The notes under the pieces: generated by a model
Told to the model about the DNA's origin: nothing
The model's input: only the letters and a program-made list of their open reading frames with translations
Database searches by the model: none
Source of the DNA: Pelodera strongyloides
Lineage: Eukaryota > Nematoda > Chromadorea > Rhabditida > Rhabditidae
Assembly: GCA_036852015.1 (NCBI GenBank)
Contig: JAANDG010000141.1
Location: forward strand, 186,001-250,000
Length of the DNA: 64,000 bases
Direction of reading: 5' to 3'
Part shown: piece after piece, positions 37,301 through 49,500 of the stretch
Layout: every line of letters begins with the position of its first letter
How positions within the stretch are numbered: position 1 is the stretch's first letter
Program-made: the position numbers and the translations under genes

Positions 37301-40300
37301 TTCCTCCGCGAACCGAAGTAATTCGCTTATCATTTCATCAGAAGGTGTTTGTGTGTCAATGAATCCACGAATGTACAGGGCGGTTCTTTCTGCCGAAACG
37401 ACGCCTTTTCGATGGCATTCCAGAAGATAGTCGAGCGCCACCTAGCATTGAAATTGAAAACTCGTATATTTAAGTATAAGTGTGCAGAAAACGTAATATA
37501 AATAAAAAGGTTAATTAACTGGGCAATATAAGTGATATGTGATAGAAAATTATCAGAATAGCAAGCAGGACGAAATACGTATAAACACACGTCTAAAAAT
37601 AATTTCAAGGTGACAATACTAAAGCTGTGTGGTAGAAAACACCTTACCTTCGATCTTGCAATAGAGAGAGACTCAAGCAAAATGTTTCTCATTCTCTCCT
37701 TGAAGGGTTGAAAATCCGGGTTGATTAGCTCAGCTTCAATCCTGCGCAACTGTTCAGTTGTGCACAGACGCAAAAGGTCAACGAGATGGGTCATCTTGTG
37801 GTTAGCGCTGTTTAGCCTGAACATTTGCATACTTACTGTGGATGACTAAGACAGGAACAAGATCATGCATAATAATAATTACATAATTAAAAAAAAAACG
37901 TACTCATTCGGTGATAGCTGGTGAATATCGTTGATTAATTCAATTGATGCTCCGACGACATCTCCATGCATATGCTGGATCTTTGCGTGTAGATGGTTGT
38001 CCCCTGTACGTAGCCATTCTTCCGTTAGCATTTCATGGTCGTAATCATAAGAAAGCCTTCTTTCGACCAGCTTAGGACCAGTATTTGTCAAAACCGGCAT
38101 TTCTTCGAACGTCTTCCGTTTGACAAGTGCTAGGTCCATCTTCACGAATGTTCCAAGGACCTATGTAAAAACTAAACTTTCATTGTTTCCACGACTGTGC
38201 AGGTAACCAACTAAGGCTCATATTCATTCTTGGGAGTTACTTGTGAAAGAACAATTGCCTACCTTGTATTTCTTGGCCATTGGTGCCAAAATATATTGCG
38301 ACCTCGTCTGCGCCCTCTCAAGTTCCAGTTTTCCGTTCCGTGCTCTAACTGTCTGAGTAGTTATCGATTGACTGTCAGTGTTCCTCTCGGCTGCATTCAT
38401 GTGATGTTCGGTGCTCTCCATACACTGTGCTCCAAAGCGGAAGTTGTATCGGATATCAAATCGGTTACGGCATGATTCAAAGTTTGTTGTGCTGTGTATC
38501 TAAATACACAAGTTTAATTTGCTAAATAGGATGTGGGTAATTAATTATACGGTATACATCCGCACTCACATGTAGTGTGTCTCCAACTTTGGTCGTGGTG
38601 AACAATCGCTCGCATGTTCCTTCAACGCTTTCCTATATAATAGTAGATTATTAGTGAAGAAGAGCTATCGGTGTGCTTCACAACGCTTCTATTTGACAAG
38701 GGCCCAAAATGGCCGAATGGGAACGGACATTGAATGAGCTCCACTAAAGGGCCACGGTCACCTTTTTGCCCCTTGTGTATACTCTGTGTTTTTATTATCG
38801 GAATAATATGGATGTTGGGCTAGGTATTTTTCGTCGCCGTTTTACTGGGTGAATGTGCATTTCCTGAAAAAATTTTTTTAAAAGGGACAAAAAGGTGGCC
38901 GCGTCCCCTTAAGTCAATGTTTTTGGTGAAACTGAATGGCTGAACGGTGAATTCGATAATTTTCACAGGACATATATGAAGGTTACCTTTAGTTCGCGAT
39001 ATGATGAGTCTTGTTGCTCATTTACTGTGTTTGGTTGGTTCGTACCCCAGTTGAGCATGCTCAGAACTGCCTTTTTGATGTTGATGGACCAGGGCTCATC
39101 TTCCTCACACACAAACAAATCCGCAATACTTCCGTTAGTCCAGATGAAGGAGATTGGGAGTTCGAGAGAATTCTAAACTATGTTCTATTCACATTTAAAA
39201 ATATTCAGCAACTGATACGACACGAAATAAGTTTGGATCCGTGGGTATAAAGAACTTATCAAAGACAATCAATGATCAAGCACTTCCCTTGAGTTCTTCA
39301 AAGTCGTCACTCTCAGAATCAAACACCAAGTCGCCAGTATCGAGAAACTCGTCTGTATTGAAGTTATCGTTGAAGCCCCGCACAGTTCCTGTATTCTTCA
39401 GCTGAAGTGTTGCCTTCTCGCCATTTATTTTGAGCTGAACACCGCTATGGATTGCTTGCACCGAAAACCTAAAGGAGTGTATTACAAGTCATATGTATTA
39501 ATAGTTCCATGGATATTCCAAAAAAAAAAAGAACTCAGCAAATTGCTTACGATGATCCGGATGCAGGAATTCCAGTCGCGATCTCTCCATGGTATTCATA
39601 CAAGAAATAGTCAATAGTCCTGAAAAATGCTCACGCAAAAAAAAATGTGATTGTCACCGTCACGAAAATATCTTGCCTTTCACAGCATTCAAAAATAGCG
39701 GCAGGCTTTCTCTTATTTCTGTTCCCTTAGTTCTCTTATTGCTTTCTCATATTTTCGTTTTTACATGCATTTTATTAACAAGTATCTAAGTCTCCAATTT
39801 GATGTCCCTTTACGGGTACCCATACCCTGGGCACACGCCTTGTGGTATAATATACCATAACTCTTCATGTGTTATGAATACACGCAGAAGCGTGTTATCT
39901 TTGAAAATGAGTTTGTTCACAAACAAACCAACTGATAAAAAAGTAGGTTGTCTATTTTAAGTGCTTTGATCTTTATGGATTTCGCTCGTGGTTTTCTTTC
40001 TATAATTATTTTATATCTTAGAAAACATTACCCTATTGTGTTACTACCTTCCTAGCTAAAATGCCTATTAAGAATAAGAAATTATTTGCGTGACATACGC
40101 ACACGCCAACCATGAATAACCATACCTTGCATGTGTTACATGATGATGTGTTAAAAGTAAGCAGAGGAGCAGCAACAGTTTCATATTGGAGCCGACAAGG
40201 AACCCAAATGAATAATAAACCCAGCATTTTCCTCTCTATTATCTTTGTTTAAGTAGGTGTCAATCAAATGACTGACTCAAAAATCTTTAACCCCTCTATT

Positions 40301-43300
40301 TTTACAAGATGTGTTCAAAATTGCAATTGCTCGATGACCATCGCCATTTTTTAGAACATCAGAGTGGTTCCTTAGCGGGATGCTTGAAACATATGTACTT
40401 CAGGTGTGACAAGGCAATTAATGATGAGGATGCGCATGAGATCGTCGGGGAAGAGTACACCAAGGAGGAGATTAGCAAGAAGCATTGCAATTATCAGGAT
40501 ACGCGGGTTGAATGCCTCACGGTAAACTTTCCAAAAACAATAGATATGTACCAACGTTCTTTCCAGTTATTTGTTACGTTCTTTCTAGTTATTTAATTAA
40601 TTACTTCAATAAGCAACTACACTACAACATGAAATGAAAAAACTTTCAAGCCCGATCTCCGCCCGATGGAAACACTTGATTGTCTCCGAAAGCAACTAAA
40701 TCTCAGTTCTCCGCTACTTCGAAAGGCACTAGCCATTGAGGTATGTAAACTCACCGAACTTTTTTTCGTATTGCTGTTTCTATAAACTTGGTCAACTTTC
40801 ATAAATGTTTATTCTTTTGTATCGGGGATCACTTCACAAATCAACAATTTAATTAGGTGTTTTCGAAAATAATTTACTAAATAATGATTTTTGATCACTT
40901 AGATAACACGAAATATTGTCTAGTGCGTTATCACGACGAAAGCAAGAATCGTGTCTATTTTTGTATTCGGCAAAAGAGAATATTTCGGAAAAGCGGCCAT
41001 TTACTTTGGAAATGTCAATCATTCTAAATGGTTACTGTAAATATACTTCGTCTTACTGTACCGCTAAATGCTCTTTAATTTTAAGTTAACATTTTTCTTT
41101 AAAGCATAGACCTGGGACCTTCCTTTTTTTGCCTACTAGTTTTATATGTAGTGTACTTTAGAGTGTGACAAGTATATAAATGCATTATTTCTAAGGGTTA
41201 CGACAATACTGCTATGATACTATCTGCGATTTGCCTCCGCACTAATAGTTAAAACTAATAGTTAATAGTGCAACTCTTGATATATGGTAGGGCAATTTTC
41301 GAATTGAAGCTTTATTTCGTTATTTCAGCTCGGTGTCAGCAAGATTATTGTGGACGATGATCTTATCCCTTATGCTGGTCCTCAACTTCTCGAAAACGCA
41401 CGAGTTCCGATAATGATCGGAGTGGCCTTCAATGAATGGGGACACAAGAAACGTACGCTTACTTCAGAGGTTCTTAAATGGACTCTTGTCAATATTTGCA
41501 TGCTTATGTTTTCGGCAGTTGTATTACAAAATAGGTAGTCCTCTGGTGAACATTCACTCATCCACGACCGTTCACTCTAACCGAGCGTCAGCTTATTTAT
41601 CTGTTATTTCCGCAAATAACTGGATTTCTGCTTGCTTACTGTTTCGATTCTTTAGCGCATTTCTATAATCTTCCCCGATATGTTGAACTTTCGCGGAAAG
41701 ATTGTGAAGAAGCCGTGTTCCGAATTGTGGATAATTCATTTCATGTTGGCGCCTGGGTAAGTATTCATATTTACTGATACTTTTTTCCTTTCCTGTGCTA
41801 CAATTTTCAAATGCCAAGGATGGTAGTTTGCTTCTTCAGGAAAGACTCTCAAATGCAACACTGTATCTGATTGCCAACGCTTCATTTGTACGATATCTGG
41901 ACAACCCAACAAATACGTACGAAACAAGCCGAGTTGTCTCTGCATTGCAAAAGGTTAAAGTTGTTTGGAAGAATAATCGGTCGTTGTTGATTTACATATG
42001 TATATCGCCTAATTTGCCTCTATTCAGGGTAACCTGTGAGAAGAACCGTCATAAGGGAGGAAGGGATAGTCCATTGTAATTGGTTTAAAAAATGATTCTA
42101 TTTATTTTTAAGATGGAAGCCGACATTGAGTTCGTCGCTCCTTGTCAGAAAGAGATTGATGCGTATGCTGCTAATGGAGTGCCCGTATTTGCCTATTCGT
42201 TCGATTATGTGCCAGAATCACCGATCTATGAGGAGGTTCGTTTTTTTTTTCGAATGCAGGTTGATTGCATGATATATGCAATATGCATAAGTTTGAAGAT
42301 TGAAAGCTAGAAGTTTCATGCTATAGCATCTTTCAGGAGAAGAAAACGTATAACCTATTCGGAAAAGAGCCGGTTCACATTGAGAGAAAAGATGGAAATT
42401 ATGAAGGCAAGCTCCTGTCTTACCCTAATAAACCAATTTATTTACGATGATTCTACGAGATCGAAGATTGTTGAATTATTACCAACTCTTCTGTAATTGT
42501 ATTTTAGATCGGAAACTAGAAGCATTTCATGGCTTGGATCATGCATTCATTTTTACCCGAGGATACAGCAGCAACTTTGAGGTACCCTGCGTTAGCTCAT
42601 ATAACGAATGATGCGTAATTGAGCAAAGTTACGATTGATTCCTATGTATACCGTATGGGAGAAATTTTCTTAACAAAGCAAATTATATTTTAACGACATT
42701 TGATTGCACAATTTATAATGTTTCTTTTAGATCAAGCCTTTCACCAAGCGTGATGAAACACTGTCAAAAATTCTCACAAATATGGTCACAAACTTTGTGA
42801 GAGATGGGAATCCATCAACAAAGAAATTCGACTTCCCCATGTTCACAAATAGCAGTGCCGAGCATGTGTCAATCGACTTACCGCCCAAGTAAGCTTTTTG
42901 CATTTTTCTTCCCATATTCCGCTTTTTTTTCCTTCTAGCGTGTTGTCTAGAAGGAAATCTTCTGTTAGGTTGTTCTGCCACTATATCTCAAGAAGAAACC
43001 ATATTATCCTTAGTGTTAAGAACAATCTTAATGATGATGTCCACAAGTGCTTTAGAGTGGTAACTGGTGATCTTCACTGGCCGCATCCCAAGTTCTGGAA
43101 CGTGGAGGCGGAATTGATCTCGCGATATATACCTCGAGATGGTGAACAAATGCTCGTTGATCCAGATGCCGATCTCACCAATGAGGAGAGAGTTCAAGTA
43201 AGTTACACAAAAAGGTTTCCTCAGTATTTAGACTGATTCTTACTCTTGAGTGTGGATTTTCACCTGACCTACAACTATTAAGACATATGCGTTTTATCTT

Positions 43301-43576
43301 CAGTTGGGCGCGTATCGCCGTGCCTGGTGGGCACTTTGGTTGCTCGTTGCTGCGCTCGCTATCTGTATATGGGGAATTGTCATCTACATTGTCATGAAGA
43401 AGGGACGAAGTCCTAGGTGAGTTGTTATATCAAAGTTTTTGGTAATTGATGATTAAGCAAACATCTCACACTTTTATTTGACAGGTTGTAATTTGGTAAA
43501 TAAGGAGTGGAAAACAAGTAATAATAATTTCAGGTCCAAACCGTACGACAACATTGTTGTGGCTGTAAACCGATGA
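31374..43576 (+). CDS. Membrane-anchored carboxylesterase (type-B, cholinesterase-like family)
   Basis: Nineteen exons (first 31374-31471; exon 7 33497-33605; exon 8 40404-40521; last 43534-43576) sum to exactly 695 codons (694 aa). A signal peptide occupies residues 1-16. The alpha/beta-hydrolase body carries [28 protein letters not shown], the oxyanion WIHGGSF, nucleophile GESAGA (S219), acid FNEWG (E377) and histidine GLDHAF (about H530), so catalysis looks intact. A single transmembrane helix (about residues 650-672) and a 20-residue basic cytoplasmic tail follow. This is the layout of C. elegans membrane CEST proteins; unlike gliotactin or neuroligin, the serine is kept. Intron 7 (33606-40403, 6.8 kb) contains a whole vitellogenin-type gene on the other strand. 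The intron after exon 14 (42406) uses a GC donor. A polyA signal lies at 43719-43724. Confidence 0.9.
33656..33661 (-). other. PolyA signal of the nested vitellogenin-type gene
   Basis: TTTATT on the + strand, i.e. AATAAA on the minus strand, about 180 nt past the minus-strand stop at 33841. It lies inside the esterase intron only 50 bp from esterase exon 7, so the whole nested transcript can fit within the intron. Confidence 0.5.
33841..34239 (-). other. Reduced vWD-like C-terminus of the vitellogenin-type protein
   Basis: The last 132 residues begin [15 protein letters not shown], resembling the opening C-x-I-x-G-x-x-V-x-T-F of a von Willebrand D domain. They include [14 protein letters not shown], like the central vWD strand pair, but stop soon after (NLGLC). 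Several cysteines expected in nematode vitellogenin vWD are not evident, so the domain looks shortened or degenerate. Confidence 0.5.
33841..40184 (-). CDS. Vitellogenin-type large lipid transfer protein, nested in the esterase intron
   Basis: The start ATG (40182-40184) opens a signal-peptide exon ([15 protein letters not shown], 40126-40184). Then come exons at 39551-39619 ([17 protein letters not shown]), about 39270-39468, 38987-39165 ([17 protein letters not shown]), 38570-38632 ([10 protein letters not shown]), 38263-38499, 37904-38160, 37648-37816, 37280-37441, 36840-37041 ([15 protein letters not shown]), 36582-36758 ([12 protein letters not shown]), about 36280-36497 and one 2.35-kb exon from about 36190 to the stop at 33841. 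Total is about 1,420 aa. The first 600 residues are the vitellogenin N-terminal lipid-binding and helical domain; the long exon starts with the open beta-sheet region and ends in a vWD-like stretch of about 130 residues. Nematode vitellogenins are near 1,600 aa; this one is shorter. Exact borders at three introns are uncertain. It probably carries lipid in yolk or body fluid. Confidence 0.82.
36128..36146. repeat. Copy A of a 19-bp duplicated coding fragment
   Basis: TGTGCGAACTTTGCTTTCA (+ strand) encodes KAKFAHS on the minus strand near the start of the long vitellogenin exon. The same 19 bases occur at 37251-37269. Confidence 0.7.
37251..37269. repeat. Copy B of a 19-bp duplicated coding fragment
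   Basis: Identical to 36128-36146. It lies just past the donor of the exon at 37280-37441; reading through that donor gives [18 protein letters not shown] then a stop, so the intron begins with a piece of a later exon. Confidence 0.7.
38748..38908. mobile_element. Small foldback element (MITE-like) in a vitellogenin intron
   Basis: The left end AGGGCCACGGTCACCTTTTT is mirrored by the right end AAAAAGGTGGCCGCGTCCCC. Arms of about 30 bp enclose a unique centre, total about 160 bp. CTAA (38744-38747) and TTAA (38909-38912) flank it, suggesting a decayed TTAA target duplication. Its AGGG(T/C)C start resembles the larger MITE at 12785-13195. Confidence 0.65.
40239..40264 (-). promoter_or_regulatory. 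Vitellogenin-style promoter elements (TGTCAAT and GATA)
   Basis: TGTCAAT at 40258-40264 matches the VPE1 heptamer of C. elegans vitellogenin promoters. TTATCT at 40239-40244 (AGATAA on the minus strand) is a GATA site of the type bound by intestinal ELT-2. They lie 55-80 bp upstream of the nested gene's ATG at 40184. Spacing and pairing resemble worm vit promoters. Inference from motif and context only. Confidence 0.6.
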
Positions 43577-46500
43577 TCAAAACGCAGAAAACATTCGCTA
43601 TTTCCATATTCCTATTTTCTTTGCCATATTTACTGCCTTCGCCTTTTCCTACTGTTGAATTACTTAACGTATGCCAAACGGAAAATGCAGAGATTTTCTG
43701 TGCCACTTTGCCTTATTCAATAAATTATAATTACATGAACGTGACGTGCACTAATTACAGGAAAATGTTTCTTAACTTAGAACTCAACTTTTCATGAAAT
43801 CTAAGCGGGACATTATGCGTAGTTCTACGACAGCTTCGGCTTTTTTCTGGGACGAATGAATATTACGATTAGATAAAGAGGAAAAACATGCCTTGCCATT
43901 TGACACAGTTTTTTTTGCAGTTTTCTCTCACATAGTCCAAGCGCGTAATGTGCAGAGCGCAACAACGAAAGTCGGCAAAAAAGCCTACGCGCGTATTCGC
44001 AACATTTGCGGCAGATGGGCAATACAGGACAATGGGATCATTACCACTTTTTTCCCTTTTACAAGACCCGCTTACATGAGAAAACACGAAATCTGTGCTT
44101 GGACACGTGTATCAATTAGTAATTTGGCTGATTAGCCAAAACCTGTTCCATCATTATTTGCTAATTGCGTTTGGAGATGCACAACATTTCGGATGCTATC
44201 ACTGCCTTTCAACTTTTAAATGTGTTCTACTGAGTTGTAGAAACAGAGTTGCAGTGAACATCATACTCTCCCCCATTGCTTCAACTACTGTAGATGGTCC
44301 CTGTATAATGTTGGTGTAGTATGATTAGTCATTAGATGAGAGACCTATTAGCATCTTACTTCTATCAGCGGAGCGTAGTCGTCATAGTGAGCAGTGCTTT
44401 TTGAAGTGATCCGCCGTAGGTATTGTTCGTTTCGTTACGCCATTTCCCATGTATGTGACCCTTCGATGAGGCTATGTTCGGAGATGTGAAAAGGTAACTG
44501 ATGAGTGTTATGACAATGGCGAAAGACACCTACCATAAAGACAACAGAACAGGCCGACACCCCAAGAGAACAAACAAGGATGTCAATGTGCTCATTGGCG
44601 AAGTACAAATAGTTAGGAACAGATAGCATACTGTACCGACTGGAAGGACGTATTTTTGAATTCAGCTGGTCACCATATTAGAAGAATCAGCAAAAAAAGC
44701 CCGAACAGTTGAAATTTTCGGAGGTTTGCAGATTACATTTTTCAGAAAAGACACATCCCCTATATATATATATATATTCACAATAGTTTAACTGTTATAA
44801 AACAACGTATAGCAGGTATATTTACTATACGAATGTTTTATTATTTATGTTATACTTGGATTGTGTTAAAGAAAACACTTTAATTATATGACCTTTGCCA
44901 TGACATCGCCTTCTTTACTAAGGTGTAGAAGTTGTTACACCAAATGTCGGCATGTTAAGAACGTTAATTGAGTCTCGGTTTAGGGCATTGTTTAATGACC
45001 CGTGGAGAATAATAACTGCCATCATTGTTTGCCGTTTAACACTCAATTACGGTCCGGGCCTAAAAGGATCATGGGGTCTTTGTTCGGAAATAAGTCTAGT
45101 AAATAATTGCATGGTTTAAAGGCATCCTTCTTGTTGCTTACGAAATGTAAAACACTGAAGTAGCAGCTAGTTACAGTTCATAGCCTCATAGATACAGCTA
45201 CTAGAAATAAGTGTTTTGAGCGATTACAGCTGAATAATATTATTCCTTGGAGTTTTCCCGGATAAAAGGTTGGCTTAGCTTCTGATTTCTTCCTTTTCCT
45301 TGCACATACTGTATTAATGAGGTCCATATTGTGTCGCTTAGAGAAGTGGTGCAGTCGGGGGCTGCCAAGTGGGTGGCTACAGATGGTCGGATATATGTGA
45401 GAGATCCTCCAAATGTGGTACATTCCCCACTTCACACCAATCTACTACATCAGAAAACAGCAATCGAGGTTACTAACTGCATATACTTGACACACAGCTG
45501 CAGTCACTCTGTTGCAGCGAACACCAATCGCTTAACTGATGTTGAATGATGTGTGAAAGATGCAATTGCATCACTTGCAAGAAATTTAATATTCCTTTAT
45601 GTTTCACTGGATCTTACCTTTCGATAAAATCATTGGGGGAATATGGAATATCTAACTGATCCATATATTAGTTAGCAAAACATTTGCGTATGACTACACA
45701 CGTACTAAAGAGGTCGTTGTAAACCAATATTGGCTAAAAATAAATAAAAAGCAATGGTTACAAACAAAAACTAAATTGGTGGAAAGATTTTCCCTTATTG
45801 GTGTTATTACCATATACGCAAACCATCGCCTCTCTTGAACGCCAGTGCATGGTACAGTAGTGCACGAATACTTGACAGTTGAAGAGTTGCGTTCTAATCT
45901 TCATATTGATGGCAGTTTGTTAGGATTAGGCGGATCCGTCCACCTGCAATCCTAGCACGCACAGATAATTTATGTGCGCGACACGGCAATTGCCTAATGA
46001 GCAGATCGCGCAATTGCGTCACAGACAACTTGCGCGAGTTTACGCATGCGTGCTTAAATCCAATGGATGAGCACTGGTGCCATTATGTAGTCTGTATTCT
46101 AATTTGTGACTCGGATACTTTTTAATTCACGTCATCGAAAAGGAAGTAGTAGAGTTTTATTAGCTTGGTGGGTTTAGCTATTTGGGTGTGTAGCTATCGT
46201 CTGTTTTCTTTTCCACAATACTCCTAATAAAAAATCAAATGATTATGTTTGTTTGCGCATGCTGAATAATAATCAAAGCAGTCCATCATTGGATTCAAAT
46301 TGTCCCCAAATACCCATATATGAGGATGCAATTGAGGTTTCCCGGTAACCTAATGTTTCTTCTTCTTCCCGGCCCGAGCCTGTTAATGAGGCTGACCGCA
46401 ACCTGCAGACCTGCGCCCTCCAAGGACACTGCCCGTCCTCGATTATGCGTAATTGGCTCGGTTAGTGCACGGGGCCGATTCCAGGCAGTAAACCTCCACC

Positions 46501-49500
46501 TTCCATGATCACGGTCCTCAGTCAACAACAAGAAGAAACATTATAGGAGTGGTAAAACAAGGCCATAATGACCCAGTCACGCTTTACGATCTCTTAATTA
46601 TCAACTAAACGTTTCGACGAAACTATTTGAGGGCTTACACACTTGCCAAGTCATGGATTAGGAATGAAAACAACAAGCTAGACCAAGTTCAAACGCTGAA
46701 AAGTGGTTATAATGTTTAACTGGTGGAAACCATGCCTAACTGCTGCTACCAATACTGATTGTGATCTATTCTTGTTGATTGTGCACAGCTTCTCATTATA
46801 TAGTACCGACGGTATTAATCAATTGCTGCCAAGAACACCTGGATTGAAATGGATCGGCTGGCAGTACGGCCGCTTTATCGAGCATGCAAATTGAGATAGA
46901 GGGATGCATATATGAGAATGAAGGGTACATGCTCTCGGGCAGCTGGTCTCTCCTAATTAGTACATGTCTATTATGAAGATTAGAGCGCTACCCAAATGTT
47001 TCCTTTCCCCAATCCCGACACTAGCTCATCCATATTATAGATTTGTCTTTGAGAAAGCCGGCGTTAATGCCCTTGGAAGAAAAAACATAGTTAGTGGCCC
47101 TGTATGACCGTCAGTAATCACAAGAAGAAATCATAAATGCATCCATGAATTTTCAATTAGAGTTAAAAATTATTTTGAATTTTTGAGAAATAATACAAGG
47201 TTAGCACGTTTGTTGCTCGATGGTGAGGATTGCATGTGATCGAAATACACACGGATTTGATTTTATCGCGAAGATGTTGAAGAATCGGGAGTTCTTACGA
47301 TGAGAATGCACATTGTGTGAGAAAGAATTAAAATAAAAAGTTGGATGATTCTCTGATTTGAAACTGTGTTTTTACTTACCTTTGTTTCAAATAGTGGAAG
47401 AACCTTTTTGTTTATCCTCATCATCGTTTCCCTAAGCTGTGAACAGGATTATCGCATAACAATTGTAGTAACTCTCGATTCCCACTCCCTTTTCACTCAG
47501 CAGGAGGCTACCGGCGACCCGCTGATTGCAGACCACGACCGACCTGTGGCACAGCGACAATAATTGTCTTCAGAACAAAGCGGACACCACTAATTACCAC
47601 CCAGACACCCGCTGAGAGAGGGCCGCTGTGGCCTACCTGAACAACTTCAAACCACTTCTTTGCGTTTTTAGAATATCACCTTCCCCAGGACGTTTTGAAA
47701 CCCCTCGGGGAAGATGTTTCCTTGTTGGATAAAGTAATGCGTATCGGGCCGCATCTGGTCCGGGTATCGTTGTTTTCTGTTCGCGTGCTCAGCTACTTTT
47801 GCGCGCACCGCCGACCATTGTCTGATAGCATCCGTACAAAGGAGCCGTCGTGTTTGCGATGTAACGGAGCCACAGCTAGCTTTTCTCGACTTCTCTTCGC
47901 CATGTGCAAATATTGACATACATGACCGAGTTGACACCCATCCCCGGACAATCTTGTAAAGTGGGTGGCGGAGGAAAGATTACACTCAAAAGAGCAAGTC
48001 TCTTCTTCAGCTAAGGAGATGGAAGGAATCATCACGTTTCGGTTATTTGTCTGAAAGTCAAAAATTCATTTTTATTTGGAATGAGTACATGAACACATTA
48101 CCACACACACACACATTGTTGTAAGGGAGTTTTGAAATATGGTTAGAGACGCGTGGTTGAATTTCTCGAACTTTTCTTTCTCTACATTCCAACTGTATAT
48201 TCTAGTCCCTTTTATTTTGATATTTTCATCCAAAACCATGACCAGGTATACGATACGAGGCGCGAGTGCCAAAATTGGGCACATTATTAAATGTGTTATT
48301 GGAGGCCCCCCGCCGGGATTCCGCTCTTCACCAGCTTTTCATTGTAGGGGAAAAAGCAGCACTACATAGGCACAAGAATAGATCACCCGAACAGAAGCAA
48401 CAACAATTATGAACCCAATAATATGTGGAGTTTCATTGAAATTACGGAATCCTTGGTCTAGCCAAGTCTAGCCAAGATTTCCTCCGAGGTTTTCAGCAAT
48501 CTATGATCATTCTTAGAAAATCCTCCTCTGACTACGCTCAATAAGTTCATTGTGGTCGACTACATTTGAAAAACAATGGGAGTGCGATTGGATCACTTAA
48601 GTCCGTTAATCTCCTGTGATATTCTTGGAATCGGGAACACCTGGGGAGATGTGTTTTGTAAAAACACACTCAGCATACTGTAAAGTACGCTAGAGTGATA
48701 TTGTCGTCTTAAATAATGAAAGGAACATTTTCGCAACATCCTTATATTTTACATCGATAAATAGTATGCTTTTACTACCAATCAGTGCTCTAGATCCGTT
48801 CACTTCATGTATCCGTTCCCCTGTGTTTGTGTGTGTCCGTCCCAAATATGTACAGCTGAGAATACCAACCGTGGCCCTAACAAAGGCCCAACCGCGCCGC
48901 CAGCAAATACAAAACATGGACCATTGTCCAGCTTGCACCTCATTTATTGAAATTTCGGTCAATTGAAACGACACCGGGAATTTTAATAGGTGCCAACTTT
49001 CAACAAGCTGATGAAAGCGGACTGTGTGTGAAATTATAATAAGAAACCATTTTTTTTTAATGTTGCGAGCCAAATTATGAACATTCAAACAACGCCACTG
49101 TAGTAGCCAAAACGACCTATAGGCGAGAACTCATTTACCGTGAGAGCGTCACACCGCACGCACACTGTGTTAATAGCTTTAAGCAACGTACTCGCAAATT
49201 ACGTTTTTTTCTCATCATGGATTTCTTTAGATCCACTGCCTAATATTAACCTAGTTATTGCTTGCCGTGTTAAATAGGCAGTTTTCAAAATGATGATTTG
49301 CACTAGAAAATGGCAAAGGTGACTTGTTTTCCAGCGCATCGCCGGCATTGACATGAGCAATAAGAACGTTGACAGCCACACAATTAGAAACCAGGCGACC
49401 AATGTGGATACATCCATATAGAGAAGACCCGGGCGCTTGGGCCATGTCAGAACATAAGCATGTCTCTGAATACGCCATTTGAAATGACGAATGGACTGCC

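Noticed and set aside
46295..46531. Overlapping open frames on both strands in a GC-richer block
   Set aside because: Neither has a domain, splice context or signal peptide; long frames are expected where stop codons are rare in GC-rich DNA.
48690..49088. 132-codon minus-strand open frame
   Set aside because: No family resemblance or splice sites; composition is not coding-like. Left as intergenic.
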